From Nitrospirota bacterium (GTDB lineage Bacteria > Nitrospirota > Nitrospiria > Nitrospirales > UBA8639), in the NCBI GenBank assembly GCA_003228495.1, contig QIDY01000023.1, forward strand, positions 1-17,827: a stretch of DNA of 17,827 nucleotides. The letters are read 5' to 3'. Of the stretch, positions 6,431 to 14,436 are shown one piece after another. The number at the start of each line of letters is the position of its first letter. The stretch's first letter is position 1. The notes below the pieces were generated by a model. It searched no databases. It had not been told where the DNA came from and saw only the letters and a program-made list of their open reading frames with translations. A program made the position numbers and the translations under genes.

Positions 6431-6575
6431 GTGAAAAGTAAGGAGTGAAAAATGAGGAGTAAAGAGTGATCAAGAAGAAATGACTTGCCTTCTCTTTTCT
6501 TCTCTCTTGCTTCTCAGTCCTCACTTTTTACTTCTCACGTCTTTTAAGAAACAGTCTTATCTTGGACAGGCTCCT
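6431..6575. repeat. MITE-like hairpin repeat, copy 1 (left end missing)
   Basis: This non-coding element shares its order of motifs with 12320-12510: GTGAAAAGT-AGGAGT at the left, a TTGCC-TTCTCTTTTCTTCT centre, CTTTTTACTTCTCAC, then TCTTGGACAGGCTCCT at the right end (6560-6575). Arms 6431-6459 and 6510-6538 are complementary at about 22 of 29 positions. The left terminal AGGAGCCTGTC of the other copy is not found here, so this copy looks truncated or decayed. No transposase is present. Confidence 0.65.
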
Positions 6576-6591
6576 AGAGCTTCTCTATTAT
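6563..6591 (+). promoter_or_regulatory. Candidate sigma-70-like promoter for the mre operon
   Basis: TGGACA (6563-6568, five of six to TTGACA), exactly 17 bases, then TATTAT (6586-6591, five of six to TATAAT). Transcription would start near 6598, about 73 bases before the mreB ATG. The -35 box lies within the right terminal sequence of the repeat element, so the promoter appears to be assembled from the repeat plus flanking DNA. Confidence 0.55.
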
Positions 6592-6670
6592 ACGTGTCAG
6601 AAAAACGCCATCCATCGTTGATCTTCACCCTCATCAATATCAGATAGACATTCCTAACAACTATTCAACA

Positions 6671-7708
6671 ATGCTTAATCTTCTCCGTCGGTACCTTTCC
6701 CAGGATATCGCCATCGATCTGGGAACCGCTTCAACCCTCATTTATATCAAAGGGCAAGGCATTGTCCTGAATGAACCCTCCGTGGTGACCATTGAGACCA
6801 ATTCTAAGAAAATCGTGGCTGTTGGGGAAGAGGCAAAAAAAATGGTCGGACGGACACCCGGGAACCTGACCTCCATCCGGCCTATGCGTGAGGGGGTCAT
6901 TGCCAATTTTGACATGGCCGAACGGATGCTTCGTTATTTTATCCAAAAAATTCATCAAAAAGGCACTCTCATTCGGCCACGTATTATTATCGGAGTCCCA
7001 TCACAAATAACCCAAGTCGAACAACGGGCAGTCAAAGAATCGGCTGAGTTAGCCGGAGCTCGAGAAGTCTATCTTATAGAAGAGCCGGTCGCTGCAGCTA
7101 TCGGGGCCGGACTTCCCATCATCGAACCTTCTGGAAACATGATTGTGGATATCGGCGGCGGGACGACCGATATTGCCGTGATCTCTCTAGGAGGCATCGT
7201 TTACAGTGAATCCGTTCGTATTGCCGGCGACCAAATTGATGGGGCGATTATGAGCCACCTGAAACGAGAATATAGCTTGTTAATCGGCGATCATATGGCC
7301 GAACGAATTAAAATAGAAATTGGGTCGGCATATCCACTCCCCGAAAAAAAACAAATGGCGGTAAAAGGAAGAGACGTCGTTTCTGGGATTCCCCGAACCA
7401 TCTTTATTGATGACACAGAAATTCGAGAAGCGTTGCAAGACTGCATTGCTACCATTGTCGAAGCCGTACGATTGGCATTGGAACATACTCCGCCAGAATT
7501 GGCAGGAGACATCATTGACCGAGGAATCGTCCTCACTGGCGGTGGATCGCTTCTACAAGGTCTGGATGATCGCCTCCGTGAAGAAACGGCTTTACCGATT
7601 GTCACCGTGGACGACCCCCTCACCTCCGTCGTATTGGGTGTTGGAAAAACACTGGAAGAATTAAGTCTGCTTCGGCAAGTTTCAACCCATTCTAGTTTAT
7701 ATTCCTAA
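6671..7708 (+). CDS. mreB: Rod-shape actin homologue MreB
   Basis: MreB is the bacterial actin that forms membrane-bound filaments and orients side-wall synthesis. The 345 residues are the normal length. Actin-fold ATP motifs are IDLGTASTLIY (15-25), VDIGGGTTDIAVIS (159-172) and VLTGGGSLLQGL near the C-terminus; EEPVAAAIGAGLP (137-149) is also typical. The N-terminus MLNLLRRYLSQDIAIDLGT matches the family, with a short amphipathic membrane-binding start, so ATG 6671 is accepted although no clear SD precedes it. The gene leads mreB-mreC-mreD-mrdA-rodA; 18 bases separate it from mreC. Confidence 0.97.
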   Translation: MLNLLRRYLSQDIAIDLGTASTLIYIKGQGIVLNEPSVVTIETNSKKIVAVGEEAKKMVGRTPGNLTSIRPMREGVIANFDMAERMLRYFIQKIHQKGTLIRPRIIIGVPSQITQVEQRAVKESAELAGAREVYLIEEPVAAAIGAGLPIIEPSGNMIVDIGGGTTDIAVISLGGIVYSESVRIAGDQIDGAIMSHLKREYSLLIGDHMAERIKIEIGSAYPLPEKKQMAVKGRDVVSGIPRTIFIDDTEIREALQDCIATIVEAVRLALEHTPPELAGDIIDRGIVLTGGGSLLQGLDDRLREETALPIVTVDDPLTSVVLGVGKTLEELSLLRQVSTHSSLYS

Positions 7709-7726
7709 GCGGGGCTCTCTGTCTTC

Positions 7727-8626
7727 ATGATTCGATCTGAACAGAGTTCCTTTCCTCTCGCCAGGGGCATCCGCCGCCTACTCGTCGGAGTCTTCATTCT
7801 CTTTCTGCTTTTTCTGCTATTCTTACCACGGCAATCCCAAGAATGGCTGGGGCATATAGGTGGCCCTATGGCCATTATTCTGGAAGGTCCTCTTCATGTG
7901 ATAGCAGCAATCCAAGGTTCGGTGGGAGAAACGTGGGATCACTATGTGGCCCTCCAAAATGTGTGGGAAGAAAACCAGAGCCTGCAAAAAGAGATTCAAC
8001 GATTGCAGGGAGAACAGAACCAGCTCCGGGAACAAGCCATTCTTGCCAGGGAATTCCAAAAATTATCGGTGTATCAAGCAACGGCCCCCATGACCATGAT
8101 GCCCGCTCGTATCATCGGACGGAACGTCTCCAATTGGTATCGAGCAATAGTCATTGACAAGGGCGCACGTGACGGAATCCATGCGGAAATGGGGGCGATC
8201 ACGGACGCGGGCGTGGTGGGTCGAGTCGTTCGCGTGAACCCAACGACTTCGATTGTACTCCTTCTCTCAGATCCCAATGTGGCGATTACGGGCATGATCC
8301 AAACTAGCCGGGACGAAGGAATCATTCAAGGGACTCCTCAGGGAAACATTCACATGAAATATCTTCCTCCTCTGTCTCCCGTCCAAATAGGTGATGTCGT
8401 GGTCACGTCAGGCCTCACCGATGATTTTCCTCGGGGACTTCACATTGGTCATATCCAACAGGTCACCAAAGCCGCTACTGACTTATTTCAATCTGGAGAG
8501 ATCACACCCATTGTCGATTTTTCAAAGCTTGAGGGGGTTTTGGTTATTACTTCGTTCCAGCCCACAATCGCGAATGAATCCCCGTCGTCGGGTGAATCCC
8601 TTCCTGCCTCAGAAACTTTACGATGA
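7727..8626 (+). CDS. mreC: Rod-shape-determining protein MreC
   Basis: MreC is a bitopic periplasmic scaffold that activates PBP2-RodA. The 299 residues show a short cytoplasmic start, one membrane helix (about 17-34, RRLLVGVFILFLLFLLFLP), a coiled coil (about 70-115, with ENQSLQKEIQRLQGEQNQL), and the double beta-barrel domain. In that domain ARIIGRN, VIDKGARDGI, GVVGRVV and LLLSDPNVAI are standard family matches. The tail after about residue 275 is Ser/Pro-rich and probably disordered. It overlaps mreD by four bases (ATGA), so the two are translationally coupled. No strong SD is visible before its own ATG. Confidence 0.95.
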   Translation: MIRSEQSSFPLARGIRRLLVGVFILFLLFLLFLPRQSQEWLGHIGGPMAIILEGPLHVIAAIQGSVGETWDHYVALQNVWEENQSLQKEIQRLQGEQNQLREQAILAREFQKLSVYQATAPMTMMPARIIGRNVSNWYRAIVIDKGARDGIHAEMGAITDAGVVGRVVRVNPTTSIVLLLSDPNVAITGMIQTSRDEGIIQGTPQGNIHMKYLPPLSPVQIGDVVVTSGLTDDFPRGLHIGHIQQVTKAATDLFQSGEITPIVDFSKLEGVLVITSFQPTIANESPSSGESLPASETLR

Positions 8627-9132
8627 TCGTCGCTTGGTATATTTTGTTGTGCTTAGGAACCGTTGTGGCACAAGCCACCTTCAGTGCAATGTTATCGATC
8701 AACGACGTTTATCCCGACCTATGCTTAGTTTTGGTCTGCATCATCGGATTTCTTACAAATGAATATAAAGGGTTAATGATTGGACTCACGATGGGACTGT
8801 TTCAGGACCTGTTGGCTCCAGGTGGTATTGGACTTAATATGATTCTCAAAGGCCTGGCAGGATCCCTAGCTGGCATGACCACGCATACCATCTCTACGAT
8901 AACCGCTCAAGCGGTGGTCATAGCCACCTTGGCACTTTCCCTAGTATGCGGACTGGCCTCCCTTATCGTGGCCTATCCGATCCTCGATGGTTGGGAAGCG
9001 TTTCATGCCATTTTAGGGAACCTAGTCCCGCAAGCCCTGTACCACAGTCTCCTGGCTGCCGGAATATTTTGGGTCATCCACAAAGTTCGAAAAGCATTTG
9101 GTATGGTACACTCTGTTCAAGGACGCCGCTAA
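8623..9132 (+). CDS. mreD: Rod-shape-determining protein MreD
   Basis: The 169-residue polytopic membrane protein has about five hydrophobic segments: WYILLCLGTVVAQATFSAML at the start, then DLCLVLVCIIGFL, a central YKGLMIGLTMGLFQDLL, and two more toward the C-terminus. The motif LMIGLTMGLFQDLLAPGGIGLNMILKG, split here across residues of about 47-73, is characteristic of MreD, which joins the MreB cytoskeleton to MreC and the PBP2-RodA complex. Its ATG overlaps the mreC stop codon. Sequence conservation in this family is low, so position between mreC and mrdA is important evidence. Confidence 0.92.
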   Translation: MIVAWYILLCLGTVVAQATFSAMLSINDVYPDLCLVLVCIIGFLTNEYKGLMIGLTMGLFQDLLAPGGIGLNMILKGLAGSLAGMTTHTISTITAQAVVIATLALSLVCGLASLIVAYPILDGWEAFHAILGNLVPQALYHSLLAAGIFWVIHKVRKAFGMVHSVQGRR

Positions 9133-9181
9133 AATCCACCTTCACGGAAATTTTTCCCATCTCTCTCAAAGACAGATTTTC

Positions 9182-11020
9182 ATGTTTGACACCTCACGCC
9201 AAGCCAACGAATTGGCTGACATTCAAAGTCGATTAATTTTTTTGAAAGTCGGCTTGCTCATGATTTTGGTCCTATTGGGATTACGACTCTGGCAATTACA
9301 AATTCGGGATGGAGTCTATTATCAAGATTTGTCCAGAAATAATCGGACAAGATCTATTGTGCTCGACCCAGCCCGAGGTCTGTTGTTTGACCGACATGGT
9401 GAATTATTAGCCAACAACATCCCCAGTTTTCAATTGTATCTTTCGCTAGAAGATGTCCAAGACCGCGATGTTTTACTCTCTAAACTCCCCGAATACCTTA
9501 ATGTGAATGTTCAGGCCATTTCGGAAAAGCTGTCCACAAAGCGGAGGCGGGGTCGGATCAAACTCAAAAGTGGCCTGACCCTCAAAGAAGCTGCCCTGAT
9601 TGAATCGCATCGGATTGAATTGCCCGGCGTTGCGATTCAACCAGAGTATCAGCGTAATTATCCCCTAGGTGCATATGCTTCACATGTGATTGGGTATGTG
9701 GGTGAAATCTCAGAAGCCCAGTTAAAAGATCCAGAATTCCTTGACCTGCAAGCCGGGCGCATCATTGGTCAATACGGGGTGGAACGAACGCTTGACACCC
9801 ACTTATTGGGTGAAACAGGTCGAAAAGTTATTGAGGTCGATGCCTTTGGGTATCCCAAGCGTTCCCTGTCCATTCAACGCCCGCTGGCCGGAAATGACCT
9901 TTACTTAACGCTCGATATTCGTCTACAGCGATTGGCAGAAGATCTGCTTGGAGAAGAATCGGGGGCCATCGTGGCCCTGGATCCTTGGAATGGCGATGTG
10001 CTGGTTTTAGCCAGTCGACCTGGGTTCAACCCCAATGATTTGTCAGGTGGCATTAGTCCACAAGCCTGGCAACTATTGCTCCAAGATTCTCGGCATCCAC
10101 TGACGAATCGAGCCATTCAAGGCCAATACCCTCCAGGATCGACATTTAAAATTGTGATGGCTGCTGCTCTCTTGGGTACTCAAACCATGCGAGCGGATGA
10201 TTCGCTAACGTGCCACGGATCCTTTCCCTTTGGGAAGCGGGTATTTCGTGACTGGAAACGTTGGGGCCATGGTTCGGTGGATTTGACCAAGGCTATTGCC
10301 GAATCCTGCGATGTATATTTTTATAAAGTAGGGAATCTATTGGGTATCGACTCTATTGCAACCTATTCTCGACAATTTGGACTAGGGTCAAAAACGGGCA
10401 TTAATTTGCTGTCGGAACGATCGGGTTTAGTGCCCTCCTCGGAATGGAAGAAAAAGAATAGAGGAGAGCCTTGGTACCCTGGCGAAACCATTTCTGTTGC
10501 CATTGGACAAGGTTTCTTATCGGCGACACCTATTCAGATGGCTAAAGCCGTTGCCATTGTGGCGACCGATGGCCAAGTGGTGCAACCTCGATTGCTAAAA
10601 GGGGTTCGGCTCAGACGAACAGGGAATCTCAAAGAAGAGCCGACGCCTTCAACTCAGCAACTTTCCCTATCACCCCAAATTTTTTCCCAAATCAAAGAAG
10701 GGCTGGCTGCGGTGGTCACCAAAGGCACTGGCAAACGAGCGCAATCAAATATCGTGAGCATTGCGGGAAAAACGGGAACTGCACAAGTCATCGCCCTGAA
10801 AGATGATGATGATAAAACCGAGGTGGCGAAAAAACACCGTGACCATGCGTGGTTTGTAGCATTTGCCCCGGTGGAACAACCAAAAATTGCCGTGGCGGTC
10901 ATCGTCGAACATATGGGCCATGGTGGGTCAGCTGCAGCCCCATTGGCTAAAACTCTGATTGAAGCCTATATGAACGTTGAGGTAACTACTCAGGCATTTA
11001 GGCTGAAGACTGAAGGCTAG
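9182..11020 (+). CDS. mrdA: Penicillin-binding protein 2, elongasome transpeptidase
   Basis: PBP2 cross-links new peptidoglycan during side-wall growth and works with RodA. From ATG 9182 it has 612 residues. It shows one N-terminal membrane helix (about 19-38), a pedestal/dimerisation domain (about 55-230, with LDPARGLLFDRHGELLANN and YPLGAYASHVIGYVG), and a class B transpeptidase domain. Active-site motifs are complete: STFK (nucleophile Ser320), SCD (375-377, the SxN equivalent) and KTG (530-532). An upstream in-frame ATG at 9098 would add 28 residues and overlap mreD by 35 bases; I prefer 9182 because it gives the usual short cytoplasmic tail, though neither start has a clear SD. The last residues (FRLKTEG) are encoded within one arm of an inverted repeat. 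Confidence 0.95.
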   Translation: MFDTSRQANELADIQSRLIFLKVGLLMILVLLGLRLWQLQIRDGVYYQDLSRNNRTRSIVLDPARGLLFDRHGELLANNIPSFQLYLSLEDVQDRDVLLSKLPEYLNVNVQAISEKLSTKRRRGRIKLKSGLTLKEAALIESHRIELPGVAIQPEYQRNYPLGAYASHVIGYVGEISEAQLKDPEFLDLQAGRIIGQYGVERTLDTHLLGETGRKVIEVDAFGYPKRSLSIQRPLAGNDLYLTLDIRLQRLAEDLLGEESGAIVALDPWNGDVLVLASRPGFNPNDLSGGISPQAWQLLLQDSRHPLTNRAIQGQYPPGSTFKIVMAAALLGTQTMRADDSLTCHGSFPFGKRVFRDWKRWGHGSVDLTKAIAESCDVYFYKVGNLLGIDSIATYSRQFGLGSKTGINLLSERSGLVPSSEWKKKNRGEPWYPGETISVAIGQGFLSATPIQMAKAVAIVATDGQVVQPRLLKGVRLRRTGNLKEEPTPSTQQLSLSPQIFSQIKEGLAAVVTKGTGKRAQSNIVSIAGKTGTAQVIALKDDDDKTEVAKKHRDHAWFVAFAPVEQPKIAVAVIVEHMGHGGSAAAPLAKTLIEAYMNVEVTTQAFRLKTEG

Positions 11021-11089
11021 CACTCATAATACTCGAAGTGTTGGATGATGACGCATAATTGGCCCCTAAAAGCCTTCGGCCTTCAGTCT
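11007..11089. repeat. Inverted repeat spanning the mrdA stop
   Basis: AGACTGAAGGC (11007-11017) is perfectly complementary to GCCTTCAGTCT (11079-11089). A second copy of the right-hand motif, AGCCTTC (11071-11077), sits just beside it and can pair with GAAGGCT instead. The left arm lies inside the last codons of mrdA. The loop of about 60 bases and lack of a T-tract argue against a simple terminator; a decayed palindromic repeat or an mRNA-stability element is possible. Confidence 0.55.
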
Positions 11090-11178
11090 ATCCATCTGAG
11101 TTACATGTTGAGAACGTCCCACATGCTGACTCGTTGTAAACACTCTCTGTCCTTCTGACGGCAAATGCCACAAAACCC

Positions 11179-12306
11179 ATGATGCCCCTAATGAATGACA
11201 ATGTGAATCGCCGTGGGCTGGACACATTTGATTGGTGTTTTTTAGGTATTATTGCTGCCATCGTTTCAATAGGAATCTTGTCCATCTATAGCGTGACGAA
11301 CTCAGGATCATCCACAAAATTCCCCATCTATCTAAAGCAGACAACCTGGATGGTCGTGGGAACGTTAGCATTCCTCGTTGCAGCTGGCATCGACTATCAC
11401 AAATTCGCCAGGTTTTCCTATCTGTTGTATGGAGTCGGCCTCATTTTGCTCATTATCGTCTTAATTAGTGGAAAAACCAGCCGAGGTTCCCAGCGTTGGA
11501 TCCCACTTGGTCCATTTATGGTTCAGCCCTCGGAATTCATCAAAATTCCGCTCATGCTCACTTTGGCCTCCTACTATGGCGCGACCAGTCGCGAAGGGTG
11601 GCTCCGACGCCTGATTATTCCTGGGCTTATCGTGCTTCCGGGATTTTTGTTAATTCTGAAACAACCTGATTTGGGGAGTAGTTTGGGATTCCTGTCTATC
11701 TTTCTAGTCATCCTCCTCACGGTGGGAATGAAGTCGAAAGCCTTCGGATTCATTGTGCTCGCTGCGCTCATGTTGTTCCCATTTGTCTGGGGGGGAGTCT
11801 GGGGCTCCCTGCATGGGTACCAACAAGATCGTATTTTAAGTTTCGTGGATCCCAGTTCAGACCCTGGCGGAAGAGGTTATCAGGGACTTCAGTCGCGTAT
11901 TGCCATCGGTTCCGGCCAACTGTTGGGAAAGGGGTTGTACGGAGGAACGCAAACCCAGTTTAAATTCCTCCCTGAAGGGCATACCGACTTTGTCTTCGCG
12001 GTCTTTGCCGAGGAATGGGGGTTTCTTGGATCGCTCGTTCTTTTATCGTTGTATGTCATTTTAGTGTTAATGGGACTGGAAATTGCGTTCAACGCGAAAG
12101 ATATTACCGGGTCTCTTCTGGCAATTGGAGTCGTGGCCATGCTTGGATTTGGTGTCATCGTAAACATTGCCATGACCTCCGGGCTGGCCCCCATTGTCGG
12201 AATTCCTCTACCGTTGATGAGTTACGGGGGAAGTGCCATGGTCGTGAACCTCACAGCTCTTGGTTTGTTGCTTAATGTGAAGCGAAGGCGACTTTCTCTG
12301 TTATAG
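11179..12306 (+). CDS. rodA: Peptidoglycan glycosyltransferase RodA (SEDS family)
   Basis: RodA polymerises lipid II into glycan strands in partnership with PBP2. The 375 residues carry about ten membrane helices. SEDS landmarks are QRWIPLGPFMVQPSEF (105-120), KQPDLGSSLGF (161-171), QSRIAIGSGQLLGKGL (238-253), FLPEGHTDFVFAVFAEEWG (263-281) and PLPLMSYGGSAM (343-354). Asp270 in HTDF corresponds to the catalytic Asp of RodA. ATGs at 11179, 11182 and 11191 are all possible; none has a good SD, and the choice changes only the cytoplasmic tail. It follows mrdA by 158 bases and closes the elongasome cluster. Confidence 0.96.
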   Translation: MMPLMNDNVNRRGLDTFDWCFLGIIAAIVSIGILSIYSVTNSGSSTKFPIYLKQTTWMVVGTLAFLVAAGIDYHKFARFSYLLYGVGLILLIIVLISGKTSRGSQRWIPLGPFMVQPSEFIKIPLMLTLASYYGATSREGWLRRLIIPGLIVLPGFLLILKQPDLGSSLGFLSIFLVILLTVGMKSKAFGFIVLAALMLFPFVWGGVWGSLHGYQQDRILSFVDPSSDPGGRGYQGLQSRIAIGSGQLLGKGLYGGTQTQFKFLPEGHTDFVFAVFAEEWGFLGSLVLLSLYVILVLMGLEIAFNAKDITGSLLAIGVVAMLGFGVIVNIAMTSGLAPIVGIPLPLMSYGGSAMVVNLTALGLLLNVKRRRLSLL

Positions 12307-12319
12307 AGTGATCATTACC

Positions 12320-12510
12320 AGGAGCCTGTCTGAGAAAGGCGATCGTGACGAGGTTGTGCTGAAGTAAAAAGGGAGAAGGTAGAAGTGAAAAGTCAGGAGT
12401 ACAGGGAGTACAGAGTGAGAACGAAAAAAGGATTTGCCGTTTCAGCCTCTTTTGCTTCTTCCTTCTCCCTTTTTACTTCTCACTTCTTTTAGTGTCTTGG
12501 ACAGGCTCCT
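12320..12510. repeat. MITE-like hairpin repeat, copy 2 (complete)
   Basis: Terminal inverted repeats AGGAGCCTGTC (12320-12330) and GACAGGCTCCT (12500-12510) bound a 191-base non-coding unit; similarity continues imperfectly for about five more bases. Inside, 12361-12385 and 12455-12479 pair with one mismatch over 25 bases (19 perfect in a row), giving a long hairpin with a loop of about 69 bases. No target-site duplication is convincing and no transposase is present. The ends resemble those of some IS families, so a passively mobilised element is likely (inference). The hairpin could also end rodA transcription. Confidence 0.75.
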
Positions 12511-12553
12511 AGGTCGGAAAGTCCTATGAGACTTGCATAATCCACGAATGTGG

Positions 12554-12567
12554 TACTCTTATAAGAG
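12554..12567. promoter_or_regulatory. Perfect 14-bp palindrome upstream of rng
   Basis: ACTCTTATAAGAGT is self-complementary, and GG (12551-12552) can pair with CC (12569-12570) outside it. It lies about 310 bases before rng and 44 bases after the repeat element. Such symmetry suits a dimeric regulator's operator, but no regulator can be named. Confidence 0.3.
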
Positions 12568-12879
12568 TTCCATGTGGATAGATCAAGGTGCAAACCATTT
12601 GCAATATCCGATAGTCGGAATGACGTCTACAGATGAATTGTAAAACGATATGTCGACAGCTTATTCATTTTCGTGATTAGGAACACGTCTCAGAAGAAGG
12701 TAGCCATTCACCCTAAAAATTGTGGGTACCAGCCGGCATAGAGGGTAGGTGAAATCTTCAACAACCCTTCACCGGAAACAGGAAAAAACTTCATTAGTCT
12801 TTTCCCCGTTGGACTCACAACCTTTCCCCCCGGATTAGGATTGGCTCCCTCGACATTCTGTGAATGTGAGGAGGCAACC

Positions 12880-14433
12880 ATGGGAGTTGAAATTGCCATC
12901 AGTAGCACTCGGGAAGAAACCCGCGTGGCCGTTTTAGACAATCGAGTGGTCACTGAACTTTTTGTCGACCGACCGGGGAAAAAAGATTTTGTCGGAGATA
13001 TATATAAAGGAAAAGTGATCAAAGTTCTCCCGGGCATGCAAGCAGCCTTTGTGGACATTGGATTAGATCGGGCTGCTTTCATTCACGTGTCCGACCTCTC
13101 GGTTGGCACCGAACCGGGCGATACACTTGTGGATAGCGAAGAAGGTGAACCAAGTTCGGACATGCCCCGTCCCAGACGGCAAACTGCCCGTCCCATTGAA
13201 AGTCTGCTGACGGAGGGGCAAGAACTTCTTGTGCAAATTTCCAAAGGACCCATTGGAACTAAGGGACCTCGGATTACCACATATGTTTCACTTCCGGGTC
13301 GGTTTTTGGTCCTGATGCCCAATGTCGATCACGTTGGCGTTTCCCGGCGAATCACACACGAGGAAGAACGCCACCGATTAAAAGATTTGATGCGTCGTAT
13401 CAGAAAACCGGAATATGGATATATCGTCCGAACCGTGTGCGAAGGCGTTTCCGAAGAAGATTTGTTTTCGGACACCAAATTTCTGACAGCCTTATGGGAA
13501 GACACCCTGAAAGCCGCAAACCGGAAATCGGCGCCGTCTCTCCTCCATACCGATCTGTCTCTTCCCCTTCGTGTCGTCCGTGACCTGTTCACGAAAAAAG
13601 TCGATCGATTATTGATCGATACCAAAACCGGTTTTGAGGAAGTCAAAGATTTTGTGCGGCGGTATCTCCCGGAGCAGGCATCCCGCGTCCATTTCTATGA
13701 CAAGAAACCGGAAGGTCTGTTCGATCATCTGGGCATTGAACTGGAAATTACCCGGGCATTAAGTCGAAAAGTCTGGCTCAAATCCGGAGGCCATATCGTG
13801 ATCGACCACACCGAAGCCATGACGGTGGTTGATGTGAATACCGGACGATTTGTCGGCAAACGGGATCAAGAAGAAACAATTCTCAAAAACAATCTGGAAG
13901 CGGCTAAAGAAATTGCGTACCAAGTGAAATTACGCGGCATTGGGGGGATCATTGTAATTGATTTCATCGATATGGAACGAGAACGGAATCGCGAGAAAGT
14001 CTATCAGGCCACCGTGGAGGCCATGGCAAATGATAAAGCGCAAACACGTATTTCCCGCATTTCTGATCTAGGCCTGATTGAAATTTCTCGGGAACGCGTA
14101 AGGGAAGATCTCCTTCGAACATTGTCAGAAATTTGCAACGACTGCGAGGGCCGAGGGTATACCAAATCCACCATGACGATGGCCTATGAAATCTTCCGAG
14201 ACATTCGGCGAATCGGCAATAGCCGGGGACAAGCTCAACGCATTGTGGTGGGAGCTAACCCCAAAGTCATCGAATTACTCTTTGATACCGAACATGGAAA
14301 CATCGAACAATTAGAACAAGAATTTCAACAACAAGTGCTTTTTAAGGCCGATCCCCTCTTACACCTTGAACAATATGACATTGTGGTAGTTGGAAAAGTC
14401 GCACAGCGAGCCGAGTCACGAACGGCTTCCTAG
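12880..14433 (+). CDS. rng: Ribonuclease G (RNase E/G family)
   Basis: This 517-residue endoribonuclease of the RNase E/G family cleaves single-stranded A/U-rich RNA and processes rRNA and mRNA 5' ends. It begins with the short segment MGVEIAISSTREETRVAVL, then an S1 domain (about 35-135: GDIYKGKVIKVLPGMQAAFVDIG) carrying an acidic/Pro-rich insert at about 78-105. Next come the RNase H-like and 5'-sensor regions and the DNase I-like catalytic part with metal-binding Asp318 (VVDVNTGRFVGK) and Asp361 (IVIDFIDM). The Zn-link is CNDC (Cys419 and Cys422). The length matches RNase G; the long C-terminal scaffold of RNase E is absent. ATG 12880 is fixed by GAGGAGG seven bases upstream. In E. coli rng also lies downstream of mreBCD. 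dprA follows after three bases. Confidence 0.95.
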   Translation: MGVEIAISSTREETRVAVLDNRVVTELFVDRPGKKDFVGDIYKGKVIKVLPGMQAAFVDIGLDRAAFIHVSDLSVGTEPGDTLVDSEEGEPSSDMPRPRRQTARPIESLLTEGQELLVQISKGPIGTKGPRITTYVSLPGRFLVLMPNVDHVGVSRRITHEEERHRLKDLMRRIRKPEYGYIVRTVCEGVSEEDLFSDTKFLTALWEDTLKAANRKSAPSLLHTDLSLPLRVVRDLFTKKVDRLLIDTKTGFEEVKDFVRRYLPEQASRVHFYDKKPEGLFDHLGIELEITRALSRKVWLKSGGHIVIDHTEAMTVVDVNTGRFVGKRDQEETILKNNLEAAKEIAYQVKLRGIGGIIVIDFIDMERERNREKVYQATVEAMANDKAQTRISRISDLGLIEISRERVREDLLRTLSEICNDCEGRGYTKSTMTMAYEIFRDIRRIGNSRGQAQRIVVGANPKVIELLFDTEHGNIEQLEQEFQQQVLFKADPLLHLEQYDIVVVGKVAQRAESRTAS

Positions 14434-14436
14434 GTT

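Larger units (their letters stand above)
6177..6670. other. Divergent leuC / mreB intergenic region
   Basis: This 494-base region separates two divergent operons. It contains a purine/pyrimidine-skewed repeat element (6431-6575) and a promoter pointing into mreB (6563-6591). Toward leuC, CATAAT-like and TTGATA-like sequences exist, but none is properly spaced, so I leave the leuC promoter uncalled. The 65-codon frame at 6327-6524 is made largely of the repeat and is not a gene. Confidence 0.6.
12307..12879. other. Intergenic region between rodA and rng
   Basis: This 573-base gap contains the repeat element 12320-12510 and, after it, about 370 bases without a convincing gene. A 14-bp perfect palindrome ACTCTTATAAGAGT lies at 12554-12567, with outer GG/CC pairing after one mismatch. 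The remainder could be a long rng leader. An in-frame ATG at 12841 precedes the true rng start but lacks an SD. Confidence 0.6.

Noticed and set aside
6327..6524. 65-codon minus-strand frame
   Set aside because: It is built mainly from the low-complexity repeat element and shows no protein-like features.
9098..9181. Upstream ATG for mrdA at 9098
   Set aside because: It would overlap mreD by 35 bases and add an atypical 28-residue tail before the membrane helix; not excluded, but less likely than 9182.
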